Assembly: GCA_026954015.1 (NCBI GenBank)
Contig: JAIXLP010000048.1
Span: 74,387 to 138,386, forward strand
Direction of reading: 5' to 3'
DNA: 64,000 bases
Source of the DNA: Burkholderiales bacterium
Lineage (GTDB): Bacteria > Pseudomonadota > Gammaproteobacteria > Burkholderiales > Burkholderiaceae_C
The notes beneath the pieces are model-generated. The model saw nothing but the letters and a program-made list of their open reading frames with translations. It had not been told where the DNA came from and searched no databases. Position numbers and translations under genes: made by a program. Shown here in pieces: positions 16,836 through 24,908 of the stretch (the stretch's first letter is position 1; each line of letters opens with the position of its first letter).

Positions 16836-18065
16836 ATGCCCGCGTACTCGTTCGAAGCCCTGGACAGCGACGGCCACGTGCGCCGCGGCACGCTGGAGGC
16901 GGACACCGCGCGCGCCGCGCGTGGGTTGCTGCGCGCGCAGGCGCTCGTGCCGCTGGAGGTGCAGACCCTCGCGGCCGACGCCACCGCCTCGGCGGCGCCG
17001 ACGCTTGCCGAGCGCCTGTTCACGCGCCCGGTGTTCAACGCCACGCTGCTCGCGGTGTGGACGCGCCAGCTCGCGGGCCTCGTGGGCGCGGGGCTGCCGC
17101 TGGAGCGCGCGCTCGCCGCGCTCAGCGACGAGGCCGACGACGAGCGCCAGCGCCACCTCGTGGCCGCGCTGCGCGCCGAGGTCAACGCGGGCAGCCCGTT
17201 CGCGCGGGCGCTGGCGCAGTTTCCGCGCGAGTTCTCGCCCATCTATTGCGCGGTAATCGGCGCGGGCGAGGCGGGCGGCAGCCTCGCGCAGGTGCTCGAG
17301 CGTCTGGCCGACGATCTGGAGGAGCGCCAGCAACTGCGCGCCAGGCTCATCGGCGCGGCGCTGTACCCGGCCATCGTCACCGTTGTGGCGATCGCGATCG
17401 TGCTGTTCCTCGTCGGCTACGTGGTGCCGCAGGTGGCGAGCGTGTTCGCGGGCAGCAAGCGCGCGCTGCCGCTGCTCACGGTGGTGATGCTGGGTATCAG
17501 CGACTTCGTGCGGCACTACGGCTGGGCGGTGCTTGGCGCTCTTGTGGTGATAGCTGCTGGCGCCCGTCTGGCGCTGGCCAATCCCGCATTTCGCATACGG
17601 TTCGACGGCTGGTGGCTGCGCCTGCCCATTCTGGGGCGCCTGGCGCGCGGCTACAACGCGGCGCGCTTCGCGGGCACGCTGGGCATGCTCGCGGGCGCGG
17701 GCGTGCCCATCCTCAAGGCGCTGCAGGCGGCGGCCGAGACGCTCTCCAATCACGCGCTGCGCGCCGACGCGCTCGCCGCGCTGGTGCTGGTGCGCGAGGG
17801 CGCGCCGCTGGCGTCGGCGCTCGCGCAGACGCGGCGCTTCCCGTCGCTGCTGGCGATGTTCGCGCGCCTGGGCGAACAGACCGGGCAGTTGCCGACCATG
17901 CTGGAACGCGCCGCGCGCCAGATGGGCAACGAGGTGCAGCGGCGCGCGCTGCAACTGGCCACCATCCTGGAGCCGCTGCTCATCGTCTCCATGGGCCTCA
18001 TCGTGATGCTCATCGTGCTCGCGGTGCTGCAGCCCATCATCGAGCTCAACCAGTTCGTGCGCTGA
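16836..18065 (+). CDS. gspF: Type II secretion inner-membrane protein GspF
   Basis: A 409-residue polytopic platform protein. The N-terminal 10-15 residues (YSFEALDSDGHVRRG) are typical. Two cytoplasmic helical GspF domains follow, with LTRQLAGLVGAGLPLERAL in the first and ARFAGTLGMLAGAGVPILKAL in the second. Three membrane segments lie at about 175-195, 225-245 and 380-400. It is separated from gspE by three unrelated genes, although gspE and gspF are usually neighbours. The stretch near residues 235-255, GATAGCTGCTGGCGC followed by GGCGCTGG, resembles the dispersed repeat. Confidence 0.93.
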   Translation: MPAYSFEALDSDGHVRRGTLEADTARAARGLLRAQALVPLEVQTLAADATASAAPTLAERLFTRPVFNATLLAVWTRQLAGLVGAGLPLERALAALSDEADDERQRHLVAALRAEVNAGSPFARALAQFPREFSPIYCAVIGAGEAGGSLAQVLERLADDLEERQQLRARLIGAALYPAIVTVVAIAIVLFLVGYVVPQVASVFAGSKRALPLLTVVMLGISDFVRHYGWAVLGALVVIAAGARLALANPAFRIRFDGWWLRLPILGRLARGYNAARFAGTLGMLAGAGVPILKALQAAAETLSNHALRADALAALVLVREGAPLASALAQTRRFPSLLAMFARLGEQTGQLPTMLERAARQMGNEVQRRALQLATILEPLLIVSMGLIVMLIVLAVLQPIIELNQFVR

Positions 18066-18073
18066 GCGCCGCC

Positions 18074-19042
18074 ATGGCCGAAAACCTGCAGGGCAAGCTG
18101 GTGGTCGCGATTTCCTCGCGCGCGCTGTTCGATTTCGAGGAGGAAAACCGCCTCTTCGAAACCGGCGACGAGGCGCGCTACATGCATTACCAGCTCGAGC
18201 ACGTGCGCCAGAGCCCCGGACCGGGCGTCGCCTTCGCGCTGGTCAAGAAGCTGCTTGCCTTCAACACCGACGAGGTGCAGCGCGTGGAGGTGGTCATGCT
18301 CTCGCGCAACGACCCGGCCAGCGGCCTGCGCGTGTTCGCGTCGGCACAGGCGGCGGGCATGCGCATCGAGCGCGGCGTGTTCACGCGCGGCGAAGACCCG
18401 TTCGCCTACCTGCGGCCCCTGGGCGCGCACCTGTTTCTCTCGGCCAACGCCGAGGACGTGCAGCAGGCCCTCTCGATGGGCTACCCGGCCGCGCGTGTGC
18501 TCACCGAGTCGCGCCCCGCGGGCAGCGGCCACCCGCACGAGGTGCGCATCGCGTTCGACGGCGACGCGGTGCTTTTTTCCGACGAGGCCGAGCGCGTCTA
18601 CCAGGACGGCGGCCTGCCGGCCTTCCTGCAGCACGAGACGCAACTGGCCGCCACGCCGCTGCCCGAGGGGCCGTTCAAGCCGCTGCTGGTGGCGCTGTGC
18701 CGGCTGCAGCAGCAGGCCGCGGCGTCGCAGACCATGCGCATCCGCACCGCGCTCGTCACCGCGCGCAGCGCCCCGGCGCACGAACGCGCGGTGCGCACGC
18801 TGCTCGAGTGGGGCATCACGGTGGACGAGGCGATGTTCCTCGGCGGCCTCGAAAAAGGCCCGTTCCTGCGCGAATTCGAGCCCGATTTTTTCTTTGATGA
18901 CCAGCGCGGTCACGCGGCGAACGCGGCGGCGCATGTGCCCTCGGGGCACGTGAACAGCGGCATCACGAATGCCGTGGGCGCCGGACAAAAAAAGGGGCAG
19001 GCATCGGCGCCCACCCCCAATACACGCAAAACCCGCACATAG
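18074..19042 (+). CDS. Cytosolic 5'-nucleotidase family protein
   Basis: A 322-residue protein of the 5'-nucleotidase family typified by cytosolic NT5C1. Conserved runs are LVVAISSRALFDFEEEN, VVMLSRNDPASGLRVF, RIAFDGDAVLFSDEAERVY and the C-terminal FFDDQRGHAANAAAHVPSGHV. Asp in the FDGDAV and FFDDQ motifs would bind magnesium. It is expected to dephosphorylate nucleoside monophosphates. About 25 residues after the usual HVPSG end are low-complexity and follow an A7 tract. It starts 8 bp after gspF, so it is probably co-transcribed. Confidence 0.85.
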   Translation: MAENLQGKLVVAISSRALFDFEEENRLFETGDEARYMHYQLEHVRQSPGPGVAFALVKKLLAFNTDEVQRVEVVMLSRNDPASGLRVFASAQAAGMRIERGVFTRGEDPFAYLRPLGAHLFLSANAEDVQQALSMGYPAARVLTESRPAGSGHPHEVRIAFDGDAVLFSDEAERVYQDGGLPAFLQHETQLAATPLPEGPFKPLLVALCRLQQQAAASQTMRIRTALVTARSAPAHERAVRTLLEWGITVDEAMFLGGLEKGPFLREFEPDFFFDDQRGHAANAAAHVPSGHVNSGITNAVGAGQKKGQASAPTPNTRKTRT

Positions 19043-19074
19043 CCCCACCAACCGTGCGCAGGCAGCTCTTGAAA

Positions 19075-19536
19075 TCAGAGTATGTCGCGATCCCCCCCCG
19101 TGCGCTTGACCGACGGGGTGTCGTAGGTCAGCGGCTCGTTGTTCGCCTCGGCGCGCGACTGCTGGCCCAGGCGATCCGGCAAGGTGGTCTGGTTGATTTC
19201 CTCGGCGATCTGCACCGCGTTGCCGCTCGCGCGCCACATGGACTGCACGATGTCGATGAGCTGCTTGTACAGCGGCGGATCGCGCGCCGGCTCCTCGAGC
19301 GCTTGCGGCACCTGTCGGGCGGTTTCGGCAAGGGTCCAGTCGTGGCGCACCGCCTCGGGCACACCAGAAGCATCCGACAGATGCACGATGGTTCCGGCGC
19401 CGAGGGCGTCGGTGGATTCCACGGGCTGCACCGGCTGCACCGGTCGCACGGCCACCGCGCCCGAGGCCCCCGTGGAATACAGGTCGCCGGGGGGGCGCCA
19501 CTGGCTGGATATTCGGTCTATGGCAGACAAGGACAT
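19075..19536 (-). CDS. Hypothetical protein with two homopolymer tracts
   Basis: I do not recognise this 153-residue protein. It has no signal peptide or membrane helix. The middle is low-complexity (AVRPVQPVQPVES), and a more ordered helical part follows (PLYKQLIDIVQSMWRASGNAVQIAEEINQTTL). The start is supported by a strong ribosome site (GAGGAG) seven bases before the ATG. The coding strand carries C7 near codon 15 and G8 near the 3' end, so replication slippage could switch the frame. It converges on the nucleotidase gene and lies about 200 bp beyond the end of the DUF1854 gene. Confidence 0.55.
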   Translation of the reverse strand: MSLSAIDRISSQWRPPGDLYSTGASGAVAVRPVQPVQPVESTDALGAGTIVHLSDASGVPEAVRHDWTLAETARQVPQALEEPARDPPLYKQLIDIVQSMWRASGNAVQIAEEINQTTLPDRLGQQSRAEANNEPLTYDTPSVKRTGGDRDIL

Positions 19537-19695
19537 GGGAACACTCCTCTTTCCGCGCCACGGCGCCAAGCGTAAGCCGCTAGCGCCAGGTCGTACCAGC
19601 ATTACGACAAACAGCAGGGCAAATAAAGGCCAGTTCCGGTTTTTGTTACAAATAGGGCGTCGCGCGACGCATGGGCCCAACACCGTGATCCTGGG

Positions 19696-19745
19696 GCAAA
19701 AACAGGCTCCAGCGCTTGCCCGGCAAGCGCCAAACGCTACAAAAA
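19696..19745. repeat. Dispersed hairpin repeat, copy 3 (gene-end copy)
   Basis: The pattern is GGCTCCAGCGCTTGCC, then GGCAAGCGCC, then CGCTACAAAAA. The DUF1854 gene runs into it: its TAG stop is the CTA read on the minus strand within the repeat. The remaining 160 bp up to the hypothetical gene show nothing recognisable. Confidence 0.75.
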
Positions 19746-20207
19746 CCGTTCCAGCAGCTTGCGCGACACCTTGTCCAGTTGCGTGAGATCGGCAATCTGG
19801 AACTGCACGCCGTCGCTGGCGCTGATGCGCAGGTGCGTGCGCGGCGTCAGGCGCCGGATGTCTTCCTCGCCCTTGAGCACCAGCGTGGCCGCGCCCCGGT
19901 CGGTTTGCACCTGCCAGGTGCTGGGCGTGGAAAAGCTCGACACCGAGACGATGCGCGTGATCGCGGGCAGGAACTCGCGCGCGCGCAGGTCGTCCTCGAT
20001 CAGCGCGCGCACTTGCGGATCGAGATCGGCCAGCCGCGCGATCCAGATCAGCTCGGCGCCCTCGGGCCCGACGAGCGAGAGCCCTTCCTCGGGCGCGGCG
20101 ATCGGAAACGCCCGCACCGGCGTGACGCCGACGTGCTCGCTGCCGTCGGCCATGTGCAGCACGAGGCGCCCGTGGGCGTTGCGGTTCAGTTGGTACAGAC
20201 GGCTCAT
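19737..20207 (-). CDS. DUF1854 protein associated with cyanophycin genes
   Basis: A 156-residue soluble protein matching the DUF1854 family by eye (PVRAFPIAAPEEGLSLVG, ELIWIARLADLDPQVRALIEDDL, REFLPAITRIVSVSS, KVSRKLLERFL). The family is typically found beside cyanophycin synthetase genes and an ABC transporter, as here; its molecular function is unknown. The ATG overlaps the stop of the ABC transporter gene (ATGA), so the two are made together. The stop codon lies in a dispersed repeat. Confidence 0.85.
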   Translation of the reverse strand: MSRLYQLNRNAHGRLVLHMADGSEHVGVTPVRAFPIAAPEEGLSLVGPEGAELIWIARLADLDPQVRALIEDDLRAREFLPAITRIVSVSSFSTPSTWQVQTDRGAATLVLKGEEDIRRLTPRTHLRISASDGVQFQIADLTQLDKVSRKLLERFL

Positions 20208-22468
20208 GCGGCCACCCCCTCTTCCTGTGCCTCGCGGCGCGCCTGCGCCTGGTACAGGCGCCAGTAGGCGCCCTCGCGCGCCATGAGTTCGTCGTGCGGG
20301 CCGACCTCGACGATTTCGCCGCGGTCCATCACCACGAGGCGGTCGGCCTTGCGCAGCGTCGAGAGCCGGTGCGCGATGGCGATCGTCGTGCGGCCCTGCA
20401 CCAGGTTGTCGAGCGCGCGCTGGATTTCCTTCTCGGTCTCGGTATCGACCGCCGAGGTGGCTTCGTCCAGGATGAGCACGCGCGGGTCGATGAGCAGCGC
20501 GCGCGCGATGCTGATGCGCTGGCGCTCGCCGCCCGACAGGCCCTGCCCGCGCTCGCCCACGAGCGAGTCGTAGCCCAGCGGCAGACGCAGGATGAAGTCG
20601 TGCGCATGCGCGGCGCGCGCGGCGGCGATGATTTCGCCCCGCGTCGCATCGGGCTTGCCGTAGGCGATGTTCTCGGCCACGGTGCCGAAGAACAGGAAGG
20701 GCTCCTGCAGCACCAGGCCGATGTGGCGGCGCCAGTCGGCGACGGCCATGCGGCGGATGTCCACGCCGTCGACGCTGATCGAGCCGTCGGCCACGTCGTA
20801 GAAGCGGCTGATGAGGTTCACCAGCGTGCTCTTGCCCGAGCCGCTGTGGCCCACGAGGCCGATCATCTCGCCCGGCTGGATCGAGAGCGACAAATTCTTG
20901 ATGACCGTGCGGCTGCCGTAGCGGAACACCACGTCCTGCAGCGCGATCGCGCCCTCCACCTTCTGCAGGCGCACCGGGTTGGCGGGATCGGGCACGTTGC
21001 TCACGTGGTCCAGGATGTCGAAGATGCGCTTGGCGCCGGCGGCGGCCTTCTGCGTGACCGAGACGATGCGGCTCATCGAATCGAGCCGCGTGTAGAAGCG
21101 CCCGATGTAGGCGAGGAAGGCGGTGAGCACGCCGACGGTGATCTGCTCATGCGCCACCAGCCAGATGCCGAAGGCCCAGACCACGAGCAGGCCGATCTCG
21201 GTGGCGAGCGTGACGGTGGGCGAAAACAGGCTCCAGACCTTGTTCAGGCGGTCGTTGGCCTGCAGGTTGCGCTGGTTGGCCAGGCGAAAGCGCTCGGCCT
21301 CGCGGCTTTCCTGCGCGAAGGCCTTGACCACGCGGATGCCGGGGATGGTGTCGGCCAGCACGTTGGTGACCTCGCTCCAGATGCGGTCCATCTTCTCGAA
21401 GCCGGTGCGCAGGCGGTCGCGCACGCTGTGGATCATCCAGGCGATGAAGGGCAGCGGCACCAGCGTGACGAGCGCGAGCCAGGGGTTGATCGACACCAGG
21501 ATCACGGCCGTCATCACCATCATGAGCACGTCGGTGGCGAAATCGAGCGCGTGCAGCGAGAGGAAGACGTTGATGCGGTCGGTCTCCGAGCCGATGCGCG
21601 CCATCAGGTCGCCCGTGCGCTTGCTGCCGAAGTAGTCCAGCGACAGGCGCAGCAGGTGCTCGTAGGTGGCGGTGCGCAGGTCGGCGCCGATGCGCTCGGA
21701 GACGAGCGCCAGCACCCAGGTGCGCGCCCAGCCCAGGCCCCAGGCCAGCAGCGCGGCCCCGAGCAGTCCGCTCAGGTACAGGGCAACGGTCGAGACGGGG
21801 ATGCTCTTGCCGTCCTGGAACGGGATCAGCACGTCGTCCATGAGCGGGATCGTGAGGTAGGGCGGCACCAGCGTGGCCGCGGTGGACAGCAGCGTGAGCA
21901 CGAAGCCCAGCAGCAGCTGCTTGCGGTAGGGCCGGGCGAAGCGCCACAGGCGCAGCAGCACCCAGGTGGAGGCGGCGGGCTCTTCCTCGCGCGCGCCGCA
22001 GACGGGGCATTCGTCGCTGCCCTCGGGCAGCGGCGTGTGGCAGTGCGGGCAGCGCGGCGTGTCGTCCTCGGGCGGGGCGGCGCGGCCCGGCGCGTCCAGC
22101 GCTGCGATGGCGAGGCCGAACCGCTGCTGGAACGCCAGCGCCTGCGGGTGGCGCGCGAGCGTGAAGCGCCACAGCGCAAGCCGCCCGAGCGCGTCGTGCA
22201 GTTCGAGCGTGCCGACGCCGGCCGCGTCGAACTCCTGCAACGCCAGGGTGCGTTCGAGCGGCCACTCGCGCACCAGCCCCGCGCCGTCGCGCGCGAGCAG
22301 GCGCCTGGGCGTCAGCGCCAGCGCGCCGCGCGCAAAGCGCAGATCGCCGCTGAGGTCAACCTCCAGCGCGGCCAGCACGTTTTCGCCGGGTGCGAGCACC
22401 TCGCGCCACACGTTTTCCGCAGGGTCCGGCAGGGTGCCATGGGCACCCGTTACATGGTGATGTTGCAT
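20204..22468 (-). CDS. Cyanophycin-associated ABC exporter (fused membrane and ATPase domains)
   Basis: A 754-residue half-transporter of type-IV exporter architecture. Residues 1-125 form an extra N-terminal domain that looks like a bacterial PH-like fold (GALALTPRRLLARDG). A zinc ribbon follows (CPHC at 140-143, CPVC at 154-157), then six membrane helices from about 185 to 480. The nucleotide-binding domain has Walker A (GHSGSGKST), a Q-loop, the signature LSGGERQ and Walker B (LILDEATSAVD). The start at MQHHHV is the first within the expected length. It is divergent from cphA' with a 211-bp gap. The substrate is unknown. Confidence 0.88.
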   Translation of the reverse strand: MQHHHVTGAHGTLPDPAENVWREVLAPGENVLAALEVDLSGDLRFARGALALTPRRLLARDGAGLVREWPLERTLALQEFDAAGVGTLELHDALGRLALWRFTLARHPQALAFQQRFGLAIAALDAPGRAAPPEDDTPRCPHCHTPLPEGSDECPVCGAREEEPAASTWVLLRLWRFARPYRKQLLLGFVLTLLSTAATLVPPYLTIPLMDDVLIPFQDGKSIPVSTVALYLSGLLGAALLAWGLGWARTWVLALVSERIGADLRTATYEHLLRLSLDYFGSKRTGDLMARIGSETDRINVFLSLHALDFATDVLMMVMTAVILVSINPWLALVTLVPLPFIAWMIHSVRDRLRTGFEKMDRIWSEVTNVLADTIPGIRVVKAFAQESREAERFRLANQRNLQANDRLNKVWSLFSPTVTLATEIGLLVVWAFGIWLVAHEQITVGVLTAFLAYIGRFYTRLDSMSRIVSVTQKAAAGAKRIFDILDHVSNVPDPANPVRLQKVEGAIALQDVVFRYGSRTVIKNLSLSIQPGEMIGLVGHSGSGKSTLVNLISRFYDVADGSISVDGVDIRRMAVADWRRHIGLVLQEPFLFFGTVAENIAYGKPDATRGEIIAAARAAHAHDFILRLPLGYDSLVGERGQGLSGGERQRISIARALLIDPRVLILDEATSAVDTETEKEIQRALDNLVQGRTTIAIAHRLSTLRKADRLVVMDRGEIVEVGPHDELMAREGAYWRLYQAQARREAQEEGVAA

Positions 22469-22679
22469 TGTTGGTTCACAGGGCTGGGCACGAAGCGCGC
22501 CCACCGGGGGCTGTGCGCCGCGCGGGCGTGCAAGACCGCCGGGCGTGGCGCGCGAGAGACACTGGACCGTAACGCCCGCGGAGTACTGGCGGCTGACACC
22601 GCCGCGATGCATGATGCACGCCCGAAGCGCCCGCGCGACGCGCCCACCACCCGATTGTCCCTACTTCCTCACGCCTGTC

Positions 22680-24854
22680 ATGCCACGCTTTGACGCGATC
22701 GAACTGCTGCGCACCACCTACCTGCGCGGCCCCAGCATCTGGACCTACCGCCCGGTGCTTGAAGTCTGGCTGGCGCTGGGGGAGCTGGAGCGGTACCCCT
22801 CGCACACCATCCCCGGCTTCAACGAGCGCCTGACGGCGTGGCTGCCCGACCTGGTCGAGCACCACTGCGGCGTGGGCGAGCGCGGCGGCTTCATCGAGCG
22901 CCTGCACGAGGGCACGTGGATGGGCCACGTGCTCGAGCACGTCATCATCGAGCTGCTCAACCTCGCGGGCCTGCCCGTCGGGTTCGGGCAGACGCGCGAG
23001 ACCTCGACGAGCGGCACCTACCGCATGGTGTTTCGCTGTCCCGAGGAGGCGGTGGCGCGCGTGGCGCTGGCGCAGGGCCATGCGCTCATCATGGCGGCGA
23101 TCAACGACGATGCGTTCGACCTCAAATCCGCGGTGCAGGCGATCAAGACCAGCATCGACGAGCGCTACCTCGGCCCGAGCACCGCGTGCATCGTGGACGC
23201 GGCGCAGGAGCGGCGCGTGCCGCAGGTGCGCCTGAACGACGGCAACCTCGTGCAGCTCGGCTACGGCGCGGCGCAGCGGCGCATCTGGACCGCCGAGACC
23301 GACGAGACGAGCGCCATCGCCGAAGGCATCGCGCAGGACAAGGACCTCACCAAGCGCCTGCTCGCCGCGGCGGGCGTGCCGGTGCCCGAGGGCGTGATCG
23401 TCGCGAATGCCGACGAGGCCTGGGAGGCGGCGCAGGACATCGGCCTGCCCGTGACCGTCAAGCCCAGCGACGGCAACCACGCGCGCGGCGTGACGCTGGA
23501 GCTATACAAGGAGAAGAACATCCGCGCCGCCTTTGCGCTCGCGGAAAAGGAGGGCTCGGAGGTGATCGTCGAGCGCTTCATCGAGGGCACCGAGCACCGC
23601 CTGCTCGTCGTCGGCGGCAAGGTGGTCGCGGCCTGCCGCGGCGAGCAGGTGAACGTGACAGGCGACGGCGTGCGCACGCTCAGCGAACTCGTCGACGAGC
23701 TCAACCGCGACCCGCGCCGCGGCGTCGAGGAAGAATGCCCGCTGGAGCTGCTGGACCTGCAACTGCCCAACATCCAGCTCGAACTCGCGCGCCAGGAGGT
23801 GACGGCCGACACGGTGGTCCCCGCGGGGCGCAAGGTGCTGCTGCAGCGCAACGGCAACATGGCGATCGACTGCACCGACGAGCTGCACCCCGACGTGGCC
23901 TACCACGCGACGCTCGCGGCCAAGGTCGTGGGGCTGGACATCGCGGGCATGGACATGATCCTCAAGGACATCGCCCGGCCCATGCACGAGCAGGGCGGCG
24001 CGATCCTCGAAGTGAACGCGGGGCCGGGCCTGTTGATGCACCTCAAGCCTTCCAGCGGCGCGCCGCGCCCCGTGGGGCAGGCCATCGTCGAGCACCTGTT
24101 TCCCGGCAGCGGCGAGCCCGGCAGCCGCGCGGGGCGCATCCCGCTCGTGGGCATCGCGGGCGCGCGCGGCGGCGCCTTCATCGCGCGCCTCGTGGGCTGG
24201 CTGCTGCAGCTCTCGGGCAAGCTCACCGGCATCGCGTGCAGCGAGGGCATGTATATCGCGGGCCGCCGCACGCAGAAGATCGACACCGCCAACTGGGCCG
24301 GCGCGCACCGCCTGCTCACCAACCGGCTGGCGCAGGCGGCGGTGATCCAGACCACCGCGCGCTCCATCCTCGGCGAGGGCCTGGCGTACGACCGCTGCCA
24401 GGTGGGCATCGTCACCGACATGGACGGCTGGGAGCAGCTCGCCGACCACGACGTGCGCGAGAGCGCGCAGATGGCACGCGTGCTGCGCACGCAGATCGAC
24501 GTGGTGCTCGAAGGCGGCGTGGGCGTGCTCAACGCCGACATCGCGCAGGTGGCCGAGCTCGCGCCGCTGTGCGACGGCGAGGTGCTGCTGTACGCGCTGG
24601 CGGCAGACAACCCGCTGGTGGCAAGCCACCGCGCCACCGGCGACGGGCGCGCGGTGTTCGTGCGCGCCGGGCAGGTGTGGCTCGCCACCGGCGCGCAGGA
24701 GCGCCCCCTGGGCACGCTCGCCGCGCTGCAGCCCGCCGGTGGCGCGGCACCCGACACCGCCGCGCTGCTCGCGGCCATCGCCGGTGCCTGGGCCATGGGC
24801 ATCGCCCCCGACCTGATCGGCGCGGGCGTCAAGACGTTCGACTACCACATTTGA
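22680..24854 (+). CDS. cphA': Cyanophycin synthetase-like protein CphA'
   Basis: A 724-residue paralogue of CphA. It has an N-terminal domain (to about 205), an ATP-grasp domain at about 215-480 (KPSDGNHARG, IVERFIEG, EVNAGPGLLMH) and a C-terminal Mur-ligase-like half. In the ligase half the P-loop is lost: GIAGARGGAF (residues 491-500) stands where CphA has GTNGKTTT. The second activity is therefore probably dead, as in cyanobacterial CphA2, which joins ready-made beta-Asp-Arg dipeptides. The stop codon TGA is directly followed by TAG inside a dispersed repeat. It is followed by cphA 54 bp later. Confidence 0.88.
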   Translation: MPRFDAIELLRTTYLRGPSIWTYRPVLEVWLALGELERYPSHTIPGFNERLTAWLPDLVEHHCGVGERGGFIERLHEGTWMGHVLEHVIIELLNLAGLPVGFGQTRETSTSGTYRMVFRCPEEAVARVALAQGHALIMAAINDDAFDLKSAVQAIKTSIDERYLGPSTACIVDAAQERRVPQVRLNDGNLVQLGYGAAQRRIWTAETDETSAIAEGIAQDKDLTKRLLAAAGVPVPEGVIVANADEAWEAAQDIGLPVTVKPSDGNHARGVTLELYKEKNIRAAFALAEKEGSEVIVERFIEGTEHRLLVVGGKVVAACRGEQVNVTGDGVRTLSELVDELNRDPRRGVEEECPLELLDLQLPNIQLELARQEVTADTVVPAGRKVLLQRNGNMAIDCTDELHPDVAYHATLAAKVVGLDIAGMDMILKDIARPMHEQGGAILEVNAGPGLLMHLKPSSGAPRPVGQAIVEHLFPGSGEPGSRAGRIPLVGIAGARGGAFIARLVGWLLQLSGKLTGIACSEGMYIAGRRTQKIDTANWAGAHRLLTNRLAQAAVIQTTARSILGEGLAYDRCQVGIVTDMDGWEQLADHDVRESAQMARVLRTQIDVVLEGGVGVLNADIAQVAELAPLCDGEVLLYALAADNPLVASHRATGDGRAVFVRAGQVWLATGAQERPLGTLAALQPAGGAAPDTAALLAAIAGAWAMGIAPDLIGAGVKTFDYHI

Positions 24855-24905
24855 TAGCTGCCTGCGCTTGATGCACAAGGGCAAGAGCCGTATTTCATTC
24901 AAATT
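24851..24905. repeat. Dispersed hairpin repeat, copy 4, between cphA' and cphA
   Basis: The pattern is TTGATAGCTGCCTGCGCTTG, a loop, then CAAGGGCAAGAGCC and an AT-rich end. It fills almost the whole 54-bp gap between the two synthetase genes and supplies the cphA' stop (TGA then TAG in frame). It could form a weak hairpin in the cphA'-cphA transcript. Confidence 0.75.
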
Positions 24906-24908
24906 TCC

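Noticed and set aside
22608..22618. Palindrome TGCATGATGCA between the ABC exporter and cphA' as an operator
   Set aside because: It is short, has no matching promoter elements nearby and no second copy at the locus.
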